Counted from the stretch's first letter, positions 8,771 to 17,715 are shown. The stretch: 64,000 bases of DNA from Haloarcula sp. H-GB4 (GCF_030848575.1 NZ_JAVDDX010000001.1:806001-870000); one strand, 5' to 3'. The notes: a model not told the origin generated them from the letters alone. A program made the numbers and translations.

Positions 8771-9118
8771 TCAGGCGACACCGTGTTCCAGATTCTCCAG
8801 TAGTTTCCCGACGAACAGGCCGGCTCGCGGCGAAATAGTGTCATCAGCCGGGACATCTGTCGGATGTGCGGCCAGCGTGTCGACGAACCGCCGACTGTGG
8901 GTCATTGCGTGCAACATGTCGACTACGTCGACCACCAACCCTTCGTCGCTGGTGTCCATCCCGGCGTAGCGCTCTTTCTCCGCCTCGGTGTAGGAAATCG
9001 TCCACGCCGGGCCACCTGCGGCCGTGACGATATCGTCAAGCGGCGCCACCTTCAGGGGACCGTCGTCACTCCCGACGTACACGGTTCCGTCCTCGACGAA
9101 CGTCTCGTATCTGTCCAT
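8771..9118 (-). CDS. hypothetical haloarchaeal protein
   Basis: A 115-residue protein beginning MDRYETFVEDGTVYVG, with a short N-terminal beta region and a long helical C-terminal part (VVDVVDMLHAMTHSRRFVDTLAAH, GLFVGKLLENLEHG). No family was recognised. The frame extends to 9193, but the extra 25 residues contain atypical serine/glycine/cysteine sequence and are not likely coding. It is convergent with dinB, the stop codons being 6 nt apart. Confidence 0.6.
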   Translation of the reverse strand: MDRYETFVEDGTVYVGSDDGPLKVAPLDDIVTAAGGPAWTISYTEAEKERYAGMDTSDEGLVVDVVDMLHAMTHSRRFVDTLAAHPTDVPADDTISPRAGLFVGKLLENLEHGVA

Positions 9119-9278
9119 GGACAGCCCAGCTGAATAACTATGCCAAGGAGTCCCATTGCAATAGCCGTTACCCCGACCTGAACTGACCGGCACTGATCAT
9201 GATCTGCCTTGCATTCGGACATCGCTGTATCCGGAACATCCGCTGGCCAGCATAACCGGTATACAACTGTCGTCTGTC

Positions 9279-9959
9279 ATGGAACATATGGCTGAGATCG
9301 GTCCCCAAGACCGCGAAGCAGTTTACAAGACCATCTATTCGCGACGAGACATCAGACGATTTGTCGGCGACCCAGTTCCCGAGGAAGTGCTCGGACGGAT
9401 TCTAGACGCCGCTCACAACGCGCCCAGCGTTGGGTTCTCGCAACCGTGGGATTTCGTCGTGATAGAAGACGAACAGACGAAATCAGCGGTCGCAGCGATT
9501 GCCGAGCGGGCGATAGCGGCCGCACGAGAAGGATACAAAGAGCCGCGCAAATCAGAGTTCGGCCAGTTGAAACTTGAGGGGATAACCGATGCGCCGGTGA
9601 ATATCTGTGTTACCTGTGACCCCACCCGCGATGCGCCACACGTTCTCGGCCGGAACACGATGCAGCGAATGGACGTTTATTCGACGTGCCTTGCCGTGCA
9701 AAACCTCTGGCTCGCTGCCCGTGCCGAGGGTATCGGTGTCGGCTGGGTCTCGTTCCTGTATCCCCACGAACTCCGTGATGTGTTGAACATTCCACACCAC
9801 ATTCAACCCGTGGCATATCTCTGTGTCGGCTACCCAGAGGACGGCTTCCCTTCCGAACCGGTACTGCAACAGGAAGGCTGGCGTAGTCGTATCGATAGAT
9901 CGGAACTGGTCCACCACGACGAGTGGGGCCCCAGTCGGACACCCGAAACACGGTCATAA
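9279..9959 (+). CDS. bluB: 5,6-dimethylbenzimidazole synthase (BluB-like, nitroreductase fold)
   Basis: BluB fragments reduced FMN with oxygen to give 5,6-dimethylbenzimidazole, the lower ligand of vitamin B12. The 226-residue protein shows the BluB signature SRRDIRRF, AAHNAPSVGFSQPWDF and AVQNLWLAARAEGIGVGWVSF. These distinguish it from generic nitroreductases. The start at 9279 or the in-frame ATG at 9288 is possible; a GGTATACAA element at 9259-9266 is 26 nt before the second. No cobalamin genes are adjacent in this window. Oxygen dependence fits an aerobic halophile. Confidence 0.85.
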   Translation: MEHMAEIGPQDREAVYKTIYSRRDIRRFVGDPVPEEVLGRILDAAHNAPSVGFSQPWDFVVIEDEQTKSAVAAIAERAIAAAREGYKEPRKSEFGQLKLEGITDAPVNICVTCDPTRDAPHVLGRNTMQRMDVYSTCLAVQNLWLAARAEGIGVGWVSFLYPHELRDVLNIPHHIQPVAYLCVGYPEDGFPSEPVLQQEGWRSRIDRSELVHHDEWGPSRTPETRS

Positions 9960-9965
9960 CGGATT

Positions 9966-9984
9966 CGGTGAGAGAATCTCACCG
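9966..9984. terminator. perfect hairpin after bluB
   Basis: CGGTGAGA-GAA-TCTCACCG is a perfect 8-bp stem with a 3-nt loop, 7 nt after the bluB stop. No T-run follows, so termination is inferred only from position; it might also be a processing signal. Confidence 0.45.
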
Positions 9985-10129
9985 ATAGGACACGGAATCT
10001 CGAAGCCGACCGGGCGAAATCGCCGCGTCATTCCGAACGGTTTCGCCCCCGGCCCAGACCTGTACTGCAGTTGACGGTCGTCTGACGGAGAGTTATGGGG
10101 CCTGCGCGTCTCCGTCTTGACAGAAACGC

Positions 10130-12037
10130 ATGGCAGAGACCGAACAGATAACTGTCGCGACGACGAGCGCGGGGCCGGGTGGGACCGGGGAACCGGGAGA
10201 GACTGTCAATCTCCCGGTGGTGGAACTGCTGACTGGCCGGGGATTCATCACCGGCAAGAGCGGGTCCGGGAAGTCGAATACGGCGAGTGTCATCGCCGAG
10301 AAACTGCTGGACAACGGATTTGGCCTACTTATCGTCGATATTGACGGTGAGTACTACGGTCTCAAAGAGGAGTATGAGATACTCCACGTCGGCGGTGACG
10401 AGGAGTGTGACATTCAGGTCACGGACGACCACGCCGGCAAGATCGCTTCGCTGGCGCTGGAACAGAACGTCCCCATCATTCTCGACATCTCGTCGTTCCT
10501 TGATGAGGAGGAAGCAGAGACACTACTGACCGAGGTCGCCAAGCAACTGTTCGCGAAGGCGAAAAAACAGAAACAGCCCTTCCTGATGCTCGTCGAGGAA
10601 TGCCACGAGTGGATGCCGGAGAAGGGGTCGATGGGCGAGGTCGGGAAGATGCTCATCAAAATCGGGAAACGCGGCCGGAAACACGGGCTGGGCATCGTCG
10701 GCATCAGTCAGCGCCCGGCCGACGTGAAGAAAGACTACATCACCCAGTGTGACTGGCTGGTCTGGCATCGCCTGACCTGGAACAACGACACGAAAGTCGT
10801 CGGGCGCATCCTCGACAACAAGTACGCTGACGCCGTCGAGGACCTAGACGACGGCGAGGCGTTCATGATGAACGACTGGGCCGAGCAGGTCAGCCGTGTC
10901 CAGTTCCACCGCAAGCAGACGTTCGATGCCGGCGCGACGCCGGGCCTCGACGACTTCGAGCGCCCGGAACTCAAGTCCGTCAGCGACGACCTCGTTTCCG
11001 AACTGGAGACAATCAGCGAGGACCAGCAGGAGACGGAGAACCGGATCAAGGAACTCCGTGAGGAACTGGATAAAAAGAATTCCCGCATCGCCGAACTGGA
11101 GGCGGAACTGCAGGACGCCCGGGACCTCTCGCGGATGGCCGAGCAGTTCACCGAAGCGATGCTGGATCAGGCCGAGGACTACAACCCCGGCCGGACGGAA
11201 CAGGAGAAGATGCGCCGCCAGCGCGAACGGTTCGCCGACCAGCCGGCGTCGGACGGCGACGCAGACGCCGACAGTGAGACGGACGCCGACGGTTCCCGCG
11301 ACGAGCAGCCCGCGGAGCCGGACGAGACCGCTGACGCCACGTCTGGCGGTGGGTTCGGCGACGCGTTCAGCGCCTTTGCCGAGGACGGGGCTGCAATGAA
11401 CGGCGGCAGCGCCAATGGCGGTACAGACGCGAATGGGAGCAGCGCTGACGCTGAATCGGAGCCAGATGCCAGCAACGCTGACGCCAAACCAGCGTCGAAC
11501 GGCCACGACGCGAACGCCGACGTAGCGGCGAACGGGGGCGCCACAAACAACGGTGCGGCGGCCGTGCCAGTCAACGGTCAGGCTGAGACAGACACTGCTG
11601 AGACTGATGACGAGGATCTGAGAGCGGCCATCGCCGAGGCCGTTGAAGCTGAGCAGTCGGACGAGGCAACTGAAGCCACCGAAGACGAGACGTCGTCCGA
11701 TGCTGACGGCCCCGCTGTCTACGGCGACCTGCGAGCCGACATCGAGGAGTTGGATCGAAAGACCTGCAGAATGCTCGCGTACTACCGTGAGCAGGGTCCC
11801 GGGACGCCGCTGAACGCACATTTCTCGGCCGGCGGCTCCGGCGACCGGACGGCGGCCTATGCACGAAATAGGGAGCTCCGGCTCCGCGGGCTGGTCGAAC
11901 ACGTCGGCCGTGGACAGTACGACACGCGACTGGCGGCGCTGGTTCGGGAAGAGAGCGACCGCCGACTCGACGAAGACGAGGTCGAGTCAGTTGTGTCCCA
12001 GCTTGAGTCGGCGTTTCTCGACGGGGACAGCGACTGA
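10130..12037 (+). CDS. HerA/DUF87-type ATPase with coiled coil and C-terminal winged helix
   Basis: A 635-residue protein. The N-terminal ATPase (residues 30-290) has Walker A GKSGSGKS (42-49), a Walker B-like strand LMLVEE ending at 157, and an arginine-rich KRGRKHGLGIVGISQRP segment as in HerA hexameric DNA translocases. A coiled coil follows (about 300-350), then about 150 residues of Ala/Asp/Asn/Gly-rich linker (about 375-530), then a compact helical domain with RNRELRLRGLVEHVGRGQY that looks like a winged helix. NurA, Mre11 and Rad50 are not adjacent, so it is likely a paralogue outside the end-resection operon. Its DNA role is inferred from the family. Confidence 0.8.
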   Translation: MAETEQITVATTSAGPGGTGEPGETVNLPVVELLTGRGFITGKSGSGKSNTASVIAEKLLDNGFGLLIVDIDGEYYGLKEEYEILHVGGDEECDIQVTDDHAGKIASLALEQNVPIILDISSFLDEEEAETLLTEVAKQLFAKAKKQKQPFLMLVEECHEWMPEKGSMGEVGKMLIKIGKRGRKHGLGIVGISQRPADVKKDYITQCDWLVWHRLTWNNDTKVVGRILDNKYADAVEDLDDGEAFMMNDWAEQVSRVQFHRKQTFDAGATPGLDDFERPELKSVSDDLVSELETISEDQQETENRIKELREELDKKNSRIAELEAELQDARDLSRMAEQFTEAMLDQAEDYNPGRTEQEKMRRQRERFADQPASDGDADADSETDADGSRDEQPAEPDETADATSGGGFGDAFSAFAEDGAAMNGGSANGGTDANGSSADAESEPDASNADAKPASNGHDANADVAANGGATNNGAAAVPVNGQAETDTAETDDEDLRAAIAEAVEAEQSDEATEATEDETSSDADGPAVYGDLRADIEELDRKTCRMLAYYREQGPGTPLNAHFSAGGSGDRTAAYARNRELRLRGLVEHVGRGQYDTRLAALVREESDRRLDEDEVESVVSQLESAFLDGDSD

Positions 12038-12064
12038 AAAGGTAGTACTGCGACGCCGTCGATT

Positions 12065-12712
12065 TTACAGGAGCGGTTCGACGAGGCCTTCGAGTGCTGC
12101 GCGCGGGTCATCAGCCTTCGCAACGCCGCTTGCCAGCAGGACACCGCTCGCGCCGAGGTCGCTCGCCGAGACGAGGTCCGCGCCGGTCGAGATGCCGGCC
12201 CCACAGAGCACGTCCACATCGCCGTTGACACGGGCAGCGGCGTCGACCGCGCCGGTCACGATGTCCGGGTCAGCCTTGCTGACGGGCGTGCCAGTCCCGA
12301 TGAGTTCCGGCGGCTCGACGGCCACGCCGTCAGGGTCGAGCGCGGCGGCCGCGCCGATCTGTGCGGGGTTGTTCGCACAGACGATGGTTTCGAGGTCGGC
12401 TCGGTCGGCGGCGTCGAGCGCCCCGTCGATGTCCGCGAGCTTGAGCCGGTTCTCGGAGTGGTTCAGCAGCGTCCCGACGGCACCGGCGTCCGCAGCGGCC
12501 TCGGCGAGGGTACTGCCGGTGTGACTGCCGTGCTCGACGGCGCTAATGTGCTGGGCCCACGTCTCGACGCCGGTCTCCGCAACAGCGCCGATCTGTGCGG
12601 CCTGTGGCGCGACGGCGACACGAACGCCGGAATCGTCGCTGACGTCAGCAGCGGCGGTTGCTACCTCGACTGGGTCACACGGGTACGCCTTCAAATTGAC
12701 AAGGACGAACAT
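12065..12712 (-). CDS. tpiA: triosephosphate isomerase
   Basis: Interconverts glyceraldehyde 3-phosphate and dihydroxyacetone phosphate. The 215-residue length fits the short archaeal form. Lysine of the substrate site is in VNLKAYP at the N-terminus, the catalytic histidine is in [14 protein letters not shown], and the catalytic glutamate is in [16 protein letters not shown] with the phosphate-binding loop. The C-terminus has the second phosphate-binding GAGIS. The frame opens upstream to 12796, but the beta-1 strand FVLVNLKAY must be near the start, so ATG 12712 is chosen. It is convergent with the HerA-like gene. Confidence 0.92.
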   Translation of the reverse strand: MFVLVNLKAYPCDPVEVATAAADVSDDSGVRVAVAPQAAQIGAVAETGVETWAQHISAVEHGSHTGSTLAEAAADAGAVGTLLNHSENRLKLADIDGALDAADRADLETIVCANNPAQIGAAAALDPDGVAVEPPELIGTGTPVSKADPDIVTGAVDAAARVNGDVDVLCGAGISTGADLVSASDLGASGVLLASGVAKADDPRAALEGLVEPLL

Positions 12713-12810
12713 ACGAAACGCACCGGTTGCTGTGGGGAAATAGGTTGCGAAGCCCCCGTTTGGCGTCCCTATCACTGTACCTTCGTTTCTCCCCAAACCA
12801 CCGCTCGGGG

Positions 12811-13416
12811 ATGACAGTTATTACGGTTCAGCCGAGACAAGAAACGAGACAAGCCGTGACAGCAGGGGATGACGACACACCGACCGTTCTGATAGTCGAG
12901 GACGAACAACACCTAGCCGACCTGTACACCGATTACCTAGCTGACCAGTATCACGTGCAGACGGCCTACAGCGGCGAAGAGGGGTTAGAACTGCTGTCGC
13001 CCGACATCGACGTCGTACTGCTTGACCGCCGGATGCCGGTCGTCTCCGGTAACGAAGTGCTTGCGCAGATCGAAGAGACAGGCCTTCGATGCCGTGTCGC
13101 GATGGTGACTGCTATTGACCCCGACTTCGACATCATCGAGATGCGCGTCGACGACTACCTTGTTAAGCCTGTCACCCGCGACGACCTGCGGGAGGTCGTC
13201 GATCGGCTGTACAGTATTCGGGAGTACAACGACCGACTCCGGACGCTCACGTCGAAAAAGCTCAAGCGCAACGTCCTCCGTGTCGAGAAAACCGACCGGG
13301 AACTCCAAGACAGCGAACAGTATCAACAACTCCAGGACGAGATCGAACGGATTTCGTCGAACGTCGAGTCACTCGCGGACGAACTCGACGTTGAGGAAGG
13401 AGACCTCCGGTTGTAA
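12811..13416 (+). CDS. HalX-domain response regulator
   Basis: A 201-residue response regulator. The receiver (residues about 25-140) has the acidic pair in VLIVEDEQH, phospho-acceptor D72 in VVLLDRRMP, and K119 in DDYLVKPV. The C-terminal 70 residues form the helical HalX domain of haloarchaeal regulators ([19 protein letters not shown], then a glutamine/glutamate coiled coil). No DNA-binding motif is evident. A start at 12811 (MTVITVQ) is preferred over the longer frame from 12727, which would overlap the divergent tpiA promoter region. No cognate kinase lies next to it. Confidence 0.85.
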   Translation: MTVITVQPRQETRQAVTAGDDDTPTVLIVEDEQHLADLYTDYLADQYHVQTAYSGEEGLELLSPDIDVVLLDRRMPVVSGNEVLAQIEETGLRCRVAMVTAIDPDFDIIEMRVDDYLVKPVTRDDLREVVDRLYSIREYNDRLRTLTSKKLKRNVLRVEKTDRELQDSEQYQQLQDEIERISSNVESLADELDVEEGDLRL

Positions 13417-13417
13417 G

Positions 13418-13945
13418 CTAATCCTTTCGCTTCACAACATCGCCGAGCGTGTACTCGCCGTCGCTGCTCCCGCCGGACCACTCCGTCTCGTCGGCGCTGC
13501 CGCCGGCGCTCAGGGAGATCTCTAGCGCGCTTTCGAGTTTCTTCTGGACGTCATCGCTGGGCAGCGAGTTGCCCTGTTCGAGCTTCCGGATCAGGCTCGC
13601 CTTCTCGTTGAGTTGCTTTGCGAGTTCCTCCTGACTGAGGCCCTGGGACTCTCGACCTTTACGGATCCGGTCGTCGTAATCCTGTGCGACCTCGTCCATC
13701 TCGTCGAACATATCCCGACGGCGGCCACCGGACCCGCCACCCGTGGAACTCGACGAGGAGGACGAACTCGACGACGATGATGAGGAGGACGACGTCGAGT
13801 ACTTCGTCGACGTAGACGACGTCTCCTCCGTTTTGACCTCCGTGCCGAAGTCGGTACACTCGTCACAGACGTCGAGTTCGGCTCCCTCGATTTTGACGCG
13901 GTTCGGAGACGAAACCTCCGTTCCGCACATCTCGCACTGAACCAT
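13418..13945 (-). CDS. multiprotein bridging factor 1 homologue (aMBF1), HTH protein with poly-serine linker
   Basis: A 175-residue protein with three parts. The N-terminal zinc ribbon has two CxxC pairs (CEMCG, CDECTD). A linker holds 16 consecutive serines, encoded at about 13745-13792. The C-terminal Cro/C1-type helix-turn-helix reads GLSQEELAKQLNEKASLIRKLE. This is the archaeal MBF1 architecture, a ribosome- or transcription-associated factor. The serine run uses TCC, AGT, TCG and TCA codons mixed. It lies 41 nt behind the CDP-alcohol phosphatidyltransferase gene in the same direction, and is convergent with the HalX regulator by 1 nt. Confidence 0.87.
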   Translation of the reverse strand: MVQCEMCGTEVSSPNRVKIEGAELDVCDECTDFGTEVKTEETSSTSTKYSTSSSSSSSSSSSSSSSSTGGGSGGRRRDMFDEMDEVAQDYDDRIRKGRESQGLSQEELAKQLNEKASLIRKLEQGNSLPSDDVQKKLESALEISLSAGGSADETEWSGGSSDGEYTLGDVVKRKD

Positions 13946-13986
13946 ACCGACGGCTTAGACGGGGCGCGGTATAAATGGTGCGCTGG

Positions 13987-14595
13987 CTACTCCAGCGCGG
14001 CCATCGCGTGATAAAACCGCTGGACGGCGGTAACGTGGCCGACGACGGCGAACACGACCAGTAGCCAGCCGACCAGCGTCAATCCGGCCAGTGCGGTCGG
14101 AACGAACGCCGCAACGCCCGTGACAACGCCGACGAGTGCAAGCCGGTCGGCGCGACCGAGCAGGCCGCCGTACACGCGGTCGAGGCCGACCGCCTGTGCC
14201 TGCGTCCCGAGATAAGAGGTCATCAGGACGCCGGTGACGGCGGCGATGCCCAGTTCCCACTGGCTCACACCGGCGGCGAGGCCGACGATGATGCCGATGT
14301 CGGCGTAGCGGTCCAGCACGTGGTCCAGCAGGTCACCGCCCGATGACGCGACGTTGAGTTCCCGCGCGAGCGCGCCGTCCACGAGGTCGAGCCAGCCGTT
14401 CAGAAAGACGAGGACGGCACCGCCGAGATACAGCAGGGGTTCCTGCGCCGCGACAGCGTACACCCCGCCCGCACCGAGGGCCAGCAGGAACGCGATGACG
14501 CTGACACCGTTCGGGGAGAGTCCAACAATCTTGGCAGCGCTGACGAACGGGCCGAGCGCACGGTCAGCCAGCGGGCGGAACTGATCGAGCGTCAT
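13987..14595 (-). CDS. CDP-alcohol phosphatidyltransferase
   Basis: An integral membrane enzyme of 202 residues that transfers a phosphatidyl- or archaetidyl group from a CDP-lipid to an alcohol. The family motif DGxxAR(x8)GxxxDxxxD is clear in VDGALAREL followed by SGGDLLDHVLDRYAD. About six hydrophobic segments surround it. In archaea the likely product is archaetidylinositol phosphate or another archaetidyl lipid, but the alcohol cannot be told from sequence. Its ATG overlaps the stop of the AK6-like kinase by 4 nt, so the two are translationally coupled. Confidence 0.87.
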   Translation of the reverse strand: MTLDQFRPLADRALGPFVSAAKIVGLSPNGVSVIAFLLALGAGGVYAVAAQEPLLYLGGAVLVFLNGWLDLVDGALARELNVASSGGDLLDHVLDRYADIGIIVGLAAGVSQWELGIAAVTGVLMTSYLGTQAQAVGLDRVYGGLLGRADRLALVGVVTGVAAFVPTALAGLTLVGWLLVVFAVVGHVTAVQRFYHAMAALE

Positions 14596-15098
14596 AGCCA
14601 GTCGATGTAGGAGACGGTCCCCGCACTCGGCTCGCGCTCGCCGGCCACGACGGCCTGAATCTCCTGTGCCACCTCGTCGGGGTCCCGGTCCGTTGTCTCT
14701 ATTTCATAGACGGAGTCCATGCCGTGCTCCTCGACGGCTTCGCCGAGGATGACATCGAGTGCTTCCGACTCCGCGTTCTCGTAGGCCTTCGAATCGTCGT
14801 CGCCGCGCTCCCGGAGCCGCTCAACGATGGTTTCAGGGTGGGCTCGCAGCACAATCACCCGGTCGGCATCGAAGTGGTGCGCGAGGTGGGACTCGAACAG
14901 CACGTCGTCACGGCCGTCCAGCCACTCGGACAGCCCCTCAAGATCGGCGACGAGGCTTCCACGGTCCTCGTCGATGCCCGTTGAGAACCCGTCGTCTTTG
15001 ATCACGTCGTTGAGGTGGAGCGTGTCGAGACCTGTATCGAGGTGTTCCACTGCCGTTGTCTTGCCCGTCCCGGGCGTTCCGGTAACGGCGACTCTCAC
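14592..15098 (-). CDS. AK6/Fap7-like adenylate kinase family protein
   Basis: A 168-residue P-loop kinase with Walker A GTPGTGKTT at residues 7-15, a substrate segment LHLNDVIKDDGF, and VLRAHPETIVERLRERGD as the lid/LID-like region. This matches AK6/Fap7, which has adenylate kinase/ATPase activity and assists late small-subunit ribosome maturation in eukaryotes and archaea. It overlaps hisC upstream and the phosphatidyltransferase downstream by 4 nt each, so all three are read as one unit. The functional link to either neighbour is not obvious. Confidence 0.85.
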   Translation of the reverse strand: MRVAVTGTPGTGKTTAVEHLDTGLDTLHLNDVIKDDGFSTGIDEDRGSLVADLEGLSEWLDGRDDVLFESHLAHHFDADRVIVLRAHPETIVERLRERGDDDSKAYENAESEALDVILGEAVEEHGMDSVYEIETTDRDPDEVAQEIQAVVAGEREPSAGTVSYIDWL

Positions 15099-16177
15099 GC
15101 CTCGACCACCTCAATGACCTCGTTCAGTACCGAGACGGCTCGTTCCGTGTCCTCGCGCGTTCCGCAGGTGATACGGATGCATTCAGGGAGGCCGAACGAG
15201 GAACAGTCGCGGATGATGACACCACGCTCCTGGGCGGCATCCGCGATGGCCGACGCGTCGCCGACCTCCGCGAGGATGAAGTTCCCCGCGCTGTCCCAGG
15301 TCGGCGCGTTGAGTTCCTTGGCGAGGTACTCCCGGGCCCACGCAGCGGTGTCGACGGACCGCTCGACGTGCTCGTCATCGTCGAGCGCCGCCAGCCCGGC
15401 ACGGCAGGCGAGTTCGCTGGCCGAGAACGGCGTGTTGATGCGGGCATAGGCGTCGGCCCAGTCCTCGGGAACGACCGCGTAGCCGAGTCGAATCCCCGCG
15501 AGCCCGTACGCCTTCGAGAACGTCCGCAGGAGCGCAACGTCGTCGCGGTCGTCCAGCAACGGCCGCTTGCTCGGCATTTCGGTGAACTCACCGTAGGCTT
15601 CGTCGACGACGACGAGGGTCTGCTCGTCGGTTTCCTCGGCGATAGTCCGGACCGCGTCGGTCGTGAACTCCGCCCCAGTCGGGTTGTGCGGGCTGGTGAG
15701 GTAGACGATTCGCTCGCCGTCGTAATCTTTCAGGACGGTGTCGGCGGTCTGGGCGAAATCATCGGTTTTCGAGAGCGTGTATTCATTGACCTCGCCGTGG
15801 TGATAGCGGGCGCTCATCCCGTAGTACGCGAAGCCCGGCGACGGGACAAGCACGTCCTGGCTGGGGTCGAGCATGGCTCGGGCGAGGCAGTCCAGCGCGC
15901 CGTCGCCGCCGTTGCTCAGCCACACCTGTTCGGGCGTGGCGTCCCACATATCCGCCAGCTCGTCCACAAGATCGGCGTGGGAGGCCTTCGGATAGGAGTG
16001 CATCCGCTCGGCGGACCCGCGAATCGCCTCGACAGCGTCCGGGCTCGGTCCGAACATGTTCTCGTTTGACGCCAGCTTCACCATGTCGTCCGGGTCGAGA
16101 CCGAGTTCCCGGGCGACCTCCTCGATACCGCGACCTGCCCGATAGACAGTGTGAGCGGAGAGGTCCCGTGGTTCCAT
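15095..16177 (-). CDS. hisC: histidinol-phosphate aminotransferase
   Basis: A PLP-dependent aminotransferase of fold type I, 360 residues, acting in histidine biosynthesis (imidazole acetol phosphate to histidinol phosphate). Markers are LASNENMFGPSP near the N-terminus, VVVDEAYGEF with the PLP-ring aspartate, and the Schiff-base lysine in RTFSKAYGLAGIRLGY. The C-terminal ECIRITCGTREDTER carries the substrate-carboxylate arginine. The frame extends 13 codons upstream, but MEPRDLSAHT is the family-like start. It is first in an overlapping run with the AK6-like kinase and the phosphatidyltransferase. No other his genes are in the window. Confidence 0.92.
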   Translation of the reverse strand: MEPRDLSAHTVYRAGRGIEEVARELGLDPDDMVKLASNENMFGPSPDAVEAIRGSAERMHSYPKASHADLVDELADMWDATPEQVWLSNGGDGALDCLARAMLDPSQDVLVPSPGFAYYGMSARYHHGEVNEYTLSKTDDFAQTADTVLKDYDGERIVYLTSPHNPTGAEFTTDAVRTIAEETDEQTLVVVDEAYGEFTEMPSKRPLLDDRDDVALLRTFSKAYGLAGIRLGYAVVPEDWADAYARINTPFSASELACRAGLAALDDDEHVERSVDTAAWAREYLAKELNAPTWDSAGNFILAEVGDASAIADAAQERGVIIRDCSSFGLPECIRITCGTREDTERAVSVLNEVIEVVEA

Positions 16178-16431
16178 GGCTGTGCAAAACGGACGGGGCG
16201 GCTTAAGCGTGCTCACATCGGGCGTGGCCGTGGCTCCCCAGCCAGACCCATAGAAATTCGCTGGCGGCTTCCCGTGCGAAACCCGTCGATGACGGGTAAG
16301 ACACGGAATAGCACGCTCCCCACCGAATCCCTGTCAGTCAGTGGTAATGAGCGTTACGGTGGGTCATCGTCGAGTTGCCGACCCTGTATCTACCGAAAAC
16401 GGTAACACATCACAGGTACTGATACTGTGCA
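16178..16431. other. divergent promoter region between hisC and cheC
   Basis: No gene is seen in these 254 nt. A perfect inverted repeat ACCCGTC-GAT-GACGGGT sits at 16281-16297, roughly 100 nt upstream of hisC and 135 nt upstream of cheC. It could be an operator or a structural element; nothing links it to a known regulator. Confidence 0.4.
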
Positions 16432-17130
16432 ATGCCGCTTCTCATCGATATTCGGAAGCTCACGCTCATTACGAGACTCATTCAGGACGGAGCCGAACAG
16501 GTCGCCGATTCGCTGGCGACGCTGGCCGGGGTCGACGCCGCCGTCGAGATCAAGAGCCTCTCGTTTGTCCAGCCGGAGGACATCGCCACTGAGATGGGTG
16601 GCGGGACCATCTACAGCGCTCGTGTCCGACTGACGGAGCCGCCGTACGGTGTCTTCCTGATGACCTTCGAGACGGAGACGGCCGCGGAGATCGCGGAGCT
16701 GATGACCGGCTCCAGCGTTGACGATGGGTTCACACAGCTCCACGAGTCCGCGCTTCAGGAAATGTGCAACATCCTCACCTCGGGTTTCATCGACGGCATC
16801 GCGAACACGCTGAACGCGACAATCAATATGGGGACGCCGACGGTCGTACAGGACGACGCGACCGAGATCGCCGACAAGGCGCTCTCACACGTTCGCCGGG
16901 ACTCACTGACTATCGTGCTCGACTCGCTCGTCGACATCAAGGAGAGCGACGTCGCGTTCTCGCTCCGCATCTTCCTCATCCCCGATCCCGGCTCGTTCGT
17001 CCACCTCATCGACCAACTGGACTACGACACCGACCGCGAAACGCACATCTCGGCCGACACCGATGCGGTCAAAGAACTCGACATGTCCGCAGACGTGGAC
17101 GCCTTCGATGCCTTCGATTCCTCGGAGTAG
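16432..17130 (+). CDS. cheC: CheC-family chemotaxis phosphatase
   Basis: A 232-residue CheC-like protein. CheC dephosphorylates CheY-P and pairs with CheD. One phosphatase motif ExxN is clear at LHESALQEMCNILTSGFID (around residue 107). The N-terminal helix that carries the other active site in classic CheC (ITRLIQDGAEQVADSLATL) lacks the E...N pair, so this is probably a one-site form. The last 35 residues are an acidic tail. It is isolated from any che or archaellum cluster in the window. Confidence 0.8.
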   Translation: MPLLIDIRKLTLITRLIQDGAEQVADSLATLAGVDAAVEIKSLSFVQPEDIATEMGGGTIYSARVRLTEPPYGVFLMTFETETAAEIAELMTGSSVDDGFTQLHESALQEMCNILTSGFIDGIANTLNATINMGTPTVVQDDATEIADKALSHVRRDSLTIVLDSLVDIKESDVAFSLRIFLIPDPGSFVHLIDQLDYDTDRETHISADTDAVKELDMSADVDAFDAFDSSE

Positions 17131-17178
17131 CCGTACCGAACCCACGACGTTGAAGGGGGTCGCGTCCAACCGCCGCAT

Positions 17179-17631
17179 ATGAGTGTCGTAAACGCGGCTG
17201 TCTTCGGGGTACACCTGATATTCGCCGCGCTGTGGGCTGGCACCGTGTTGTTCATGACCTACGCTGTTCTCCCGACAGCGATGAACGGCGACTCCTCGCC
17301 GGGACCGCTGTCGTCGATTACCGGGAAGCTTCAGACAGTGTCACGGGCGAGTGCGACGCTCCTGTTCCTGACGGGTGGGCATCTGGCAGCGACCCGCTAC
17401 ACCGCCGAATCGCTGACGGGAACCGGTCGCGGGCACCTCGTCATCACGATGATCGTCCTGTGGTTCATTCTGGCTGGCCTCGTCGAGGTCGGCGCGTCGA
17501 AGCTCAGCGACGGTTTCGACCAGCAGAAGGTACGCGAACCGGCCCGGAACGCACGCCCGTTCCTGCTGGGCGCGTCTGTTGTGTCAATTCTCCTCTTGCT
17601 CGACGCTGGCGCCATTCTCGGCCTGTACTGA
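17179..17631 (+). CDS. CopD-like four-helix membrane protein
   Basis: A 150-residue integral membrane protein with four helices: VFGVHLIFAALWAGTVLFM, SATLLFLTGGHLAAT, a long third helix around VLWFILAGLVEVGAS, and FLLGASVVSILLLLDAGAI. The histidine in the first helix and GGHLAA in the second resemble the CopD/DUF4149-type membrane domains, some of which bind copper or heme; function here is not known. It is 48 nt downstream of cheC on the same strand. Confidence 0.65.
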   Translation: MSVVNAAVFGVHLIFAALWAGTVLFMTYAVLPTAMNGDSSPGPLSSITGKLQTVSRASATLLFLTGGHLAATRYTAESLTGTGRGHLVITMIVLWFILAGLVEVGASKLSDGFDQQKVREPARNARPFLLGASVVSILLLLDAGAILGLY

Positions 17632-17715
17632 ACGGCCGAGATATCAGTTACCGCTTACTCCTCACGCATACCTGTATCAGCAGATACAAATCACCATCCG
17701 GCATATCAGTGCACA

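Noticed and set aside
13745-13795. A trinucleotide microsatellite in the MBF1 gene.
   Set aside because: Serine codons are mixed, so it is not a true microsatellite; reported as a protein linker.
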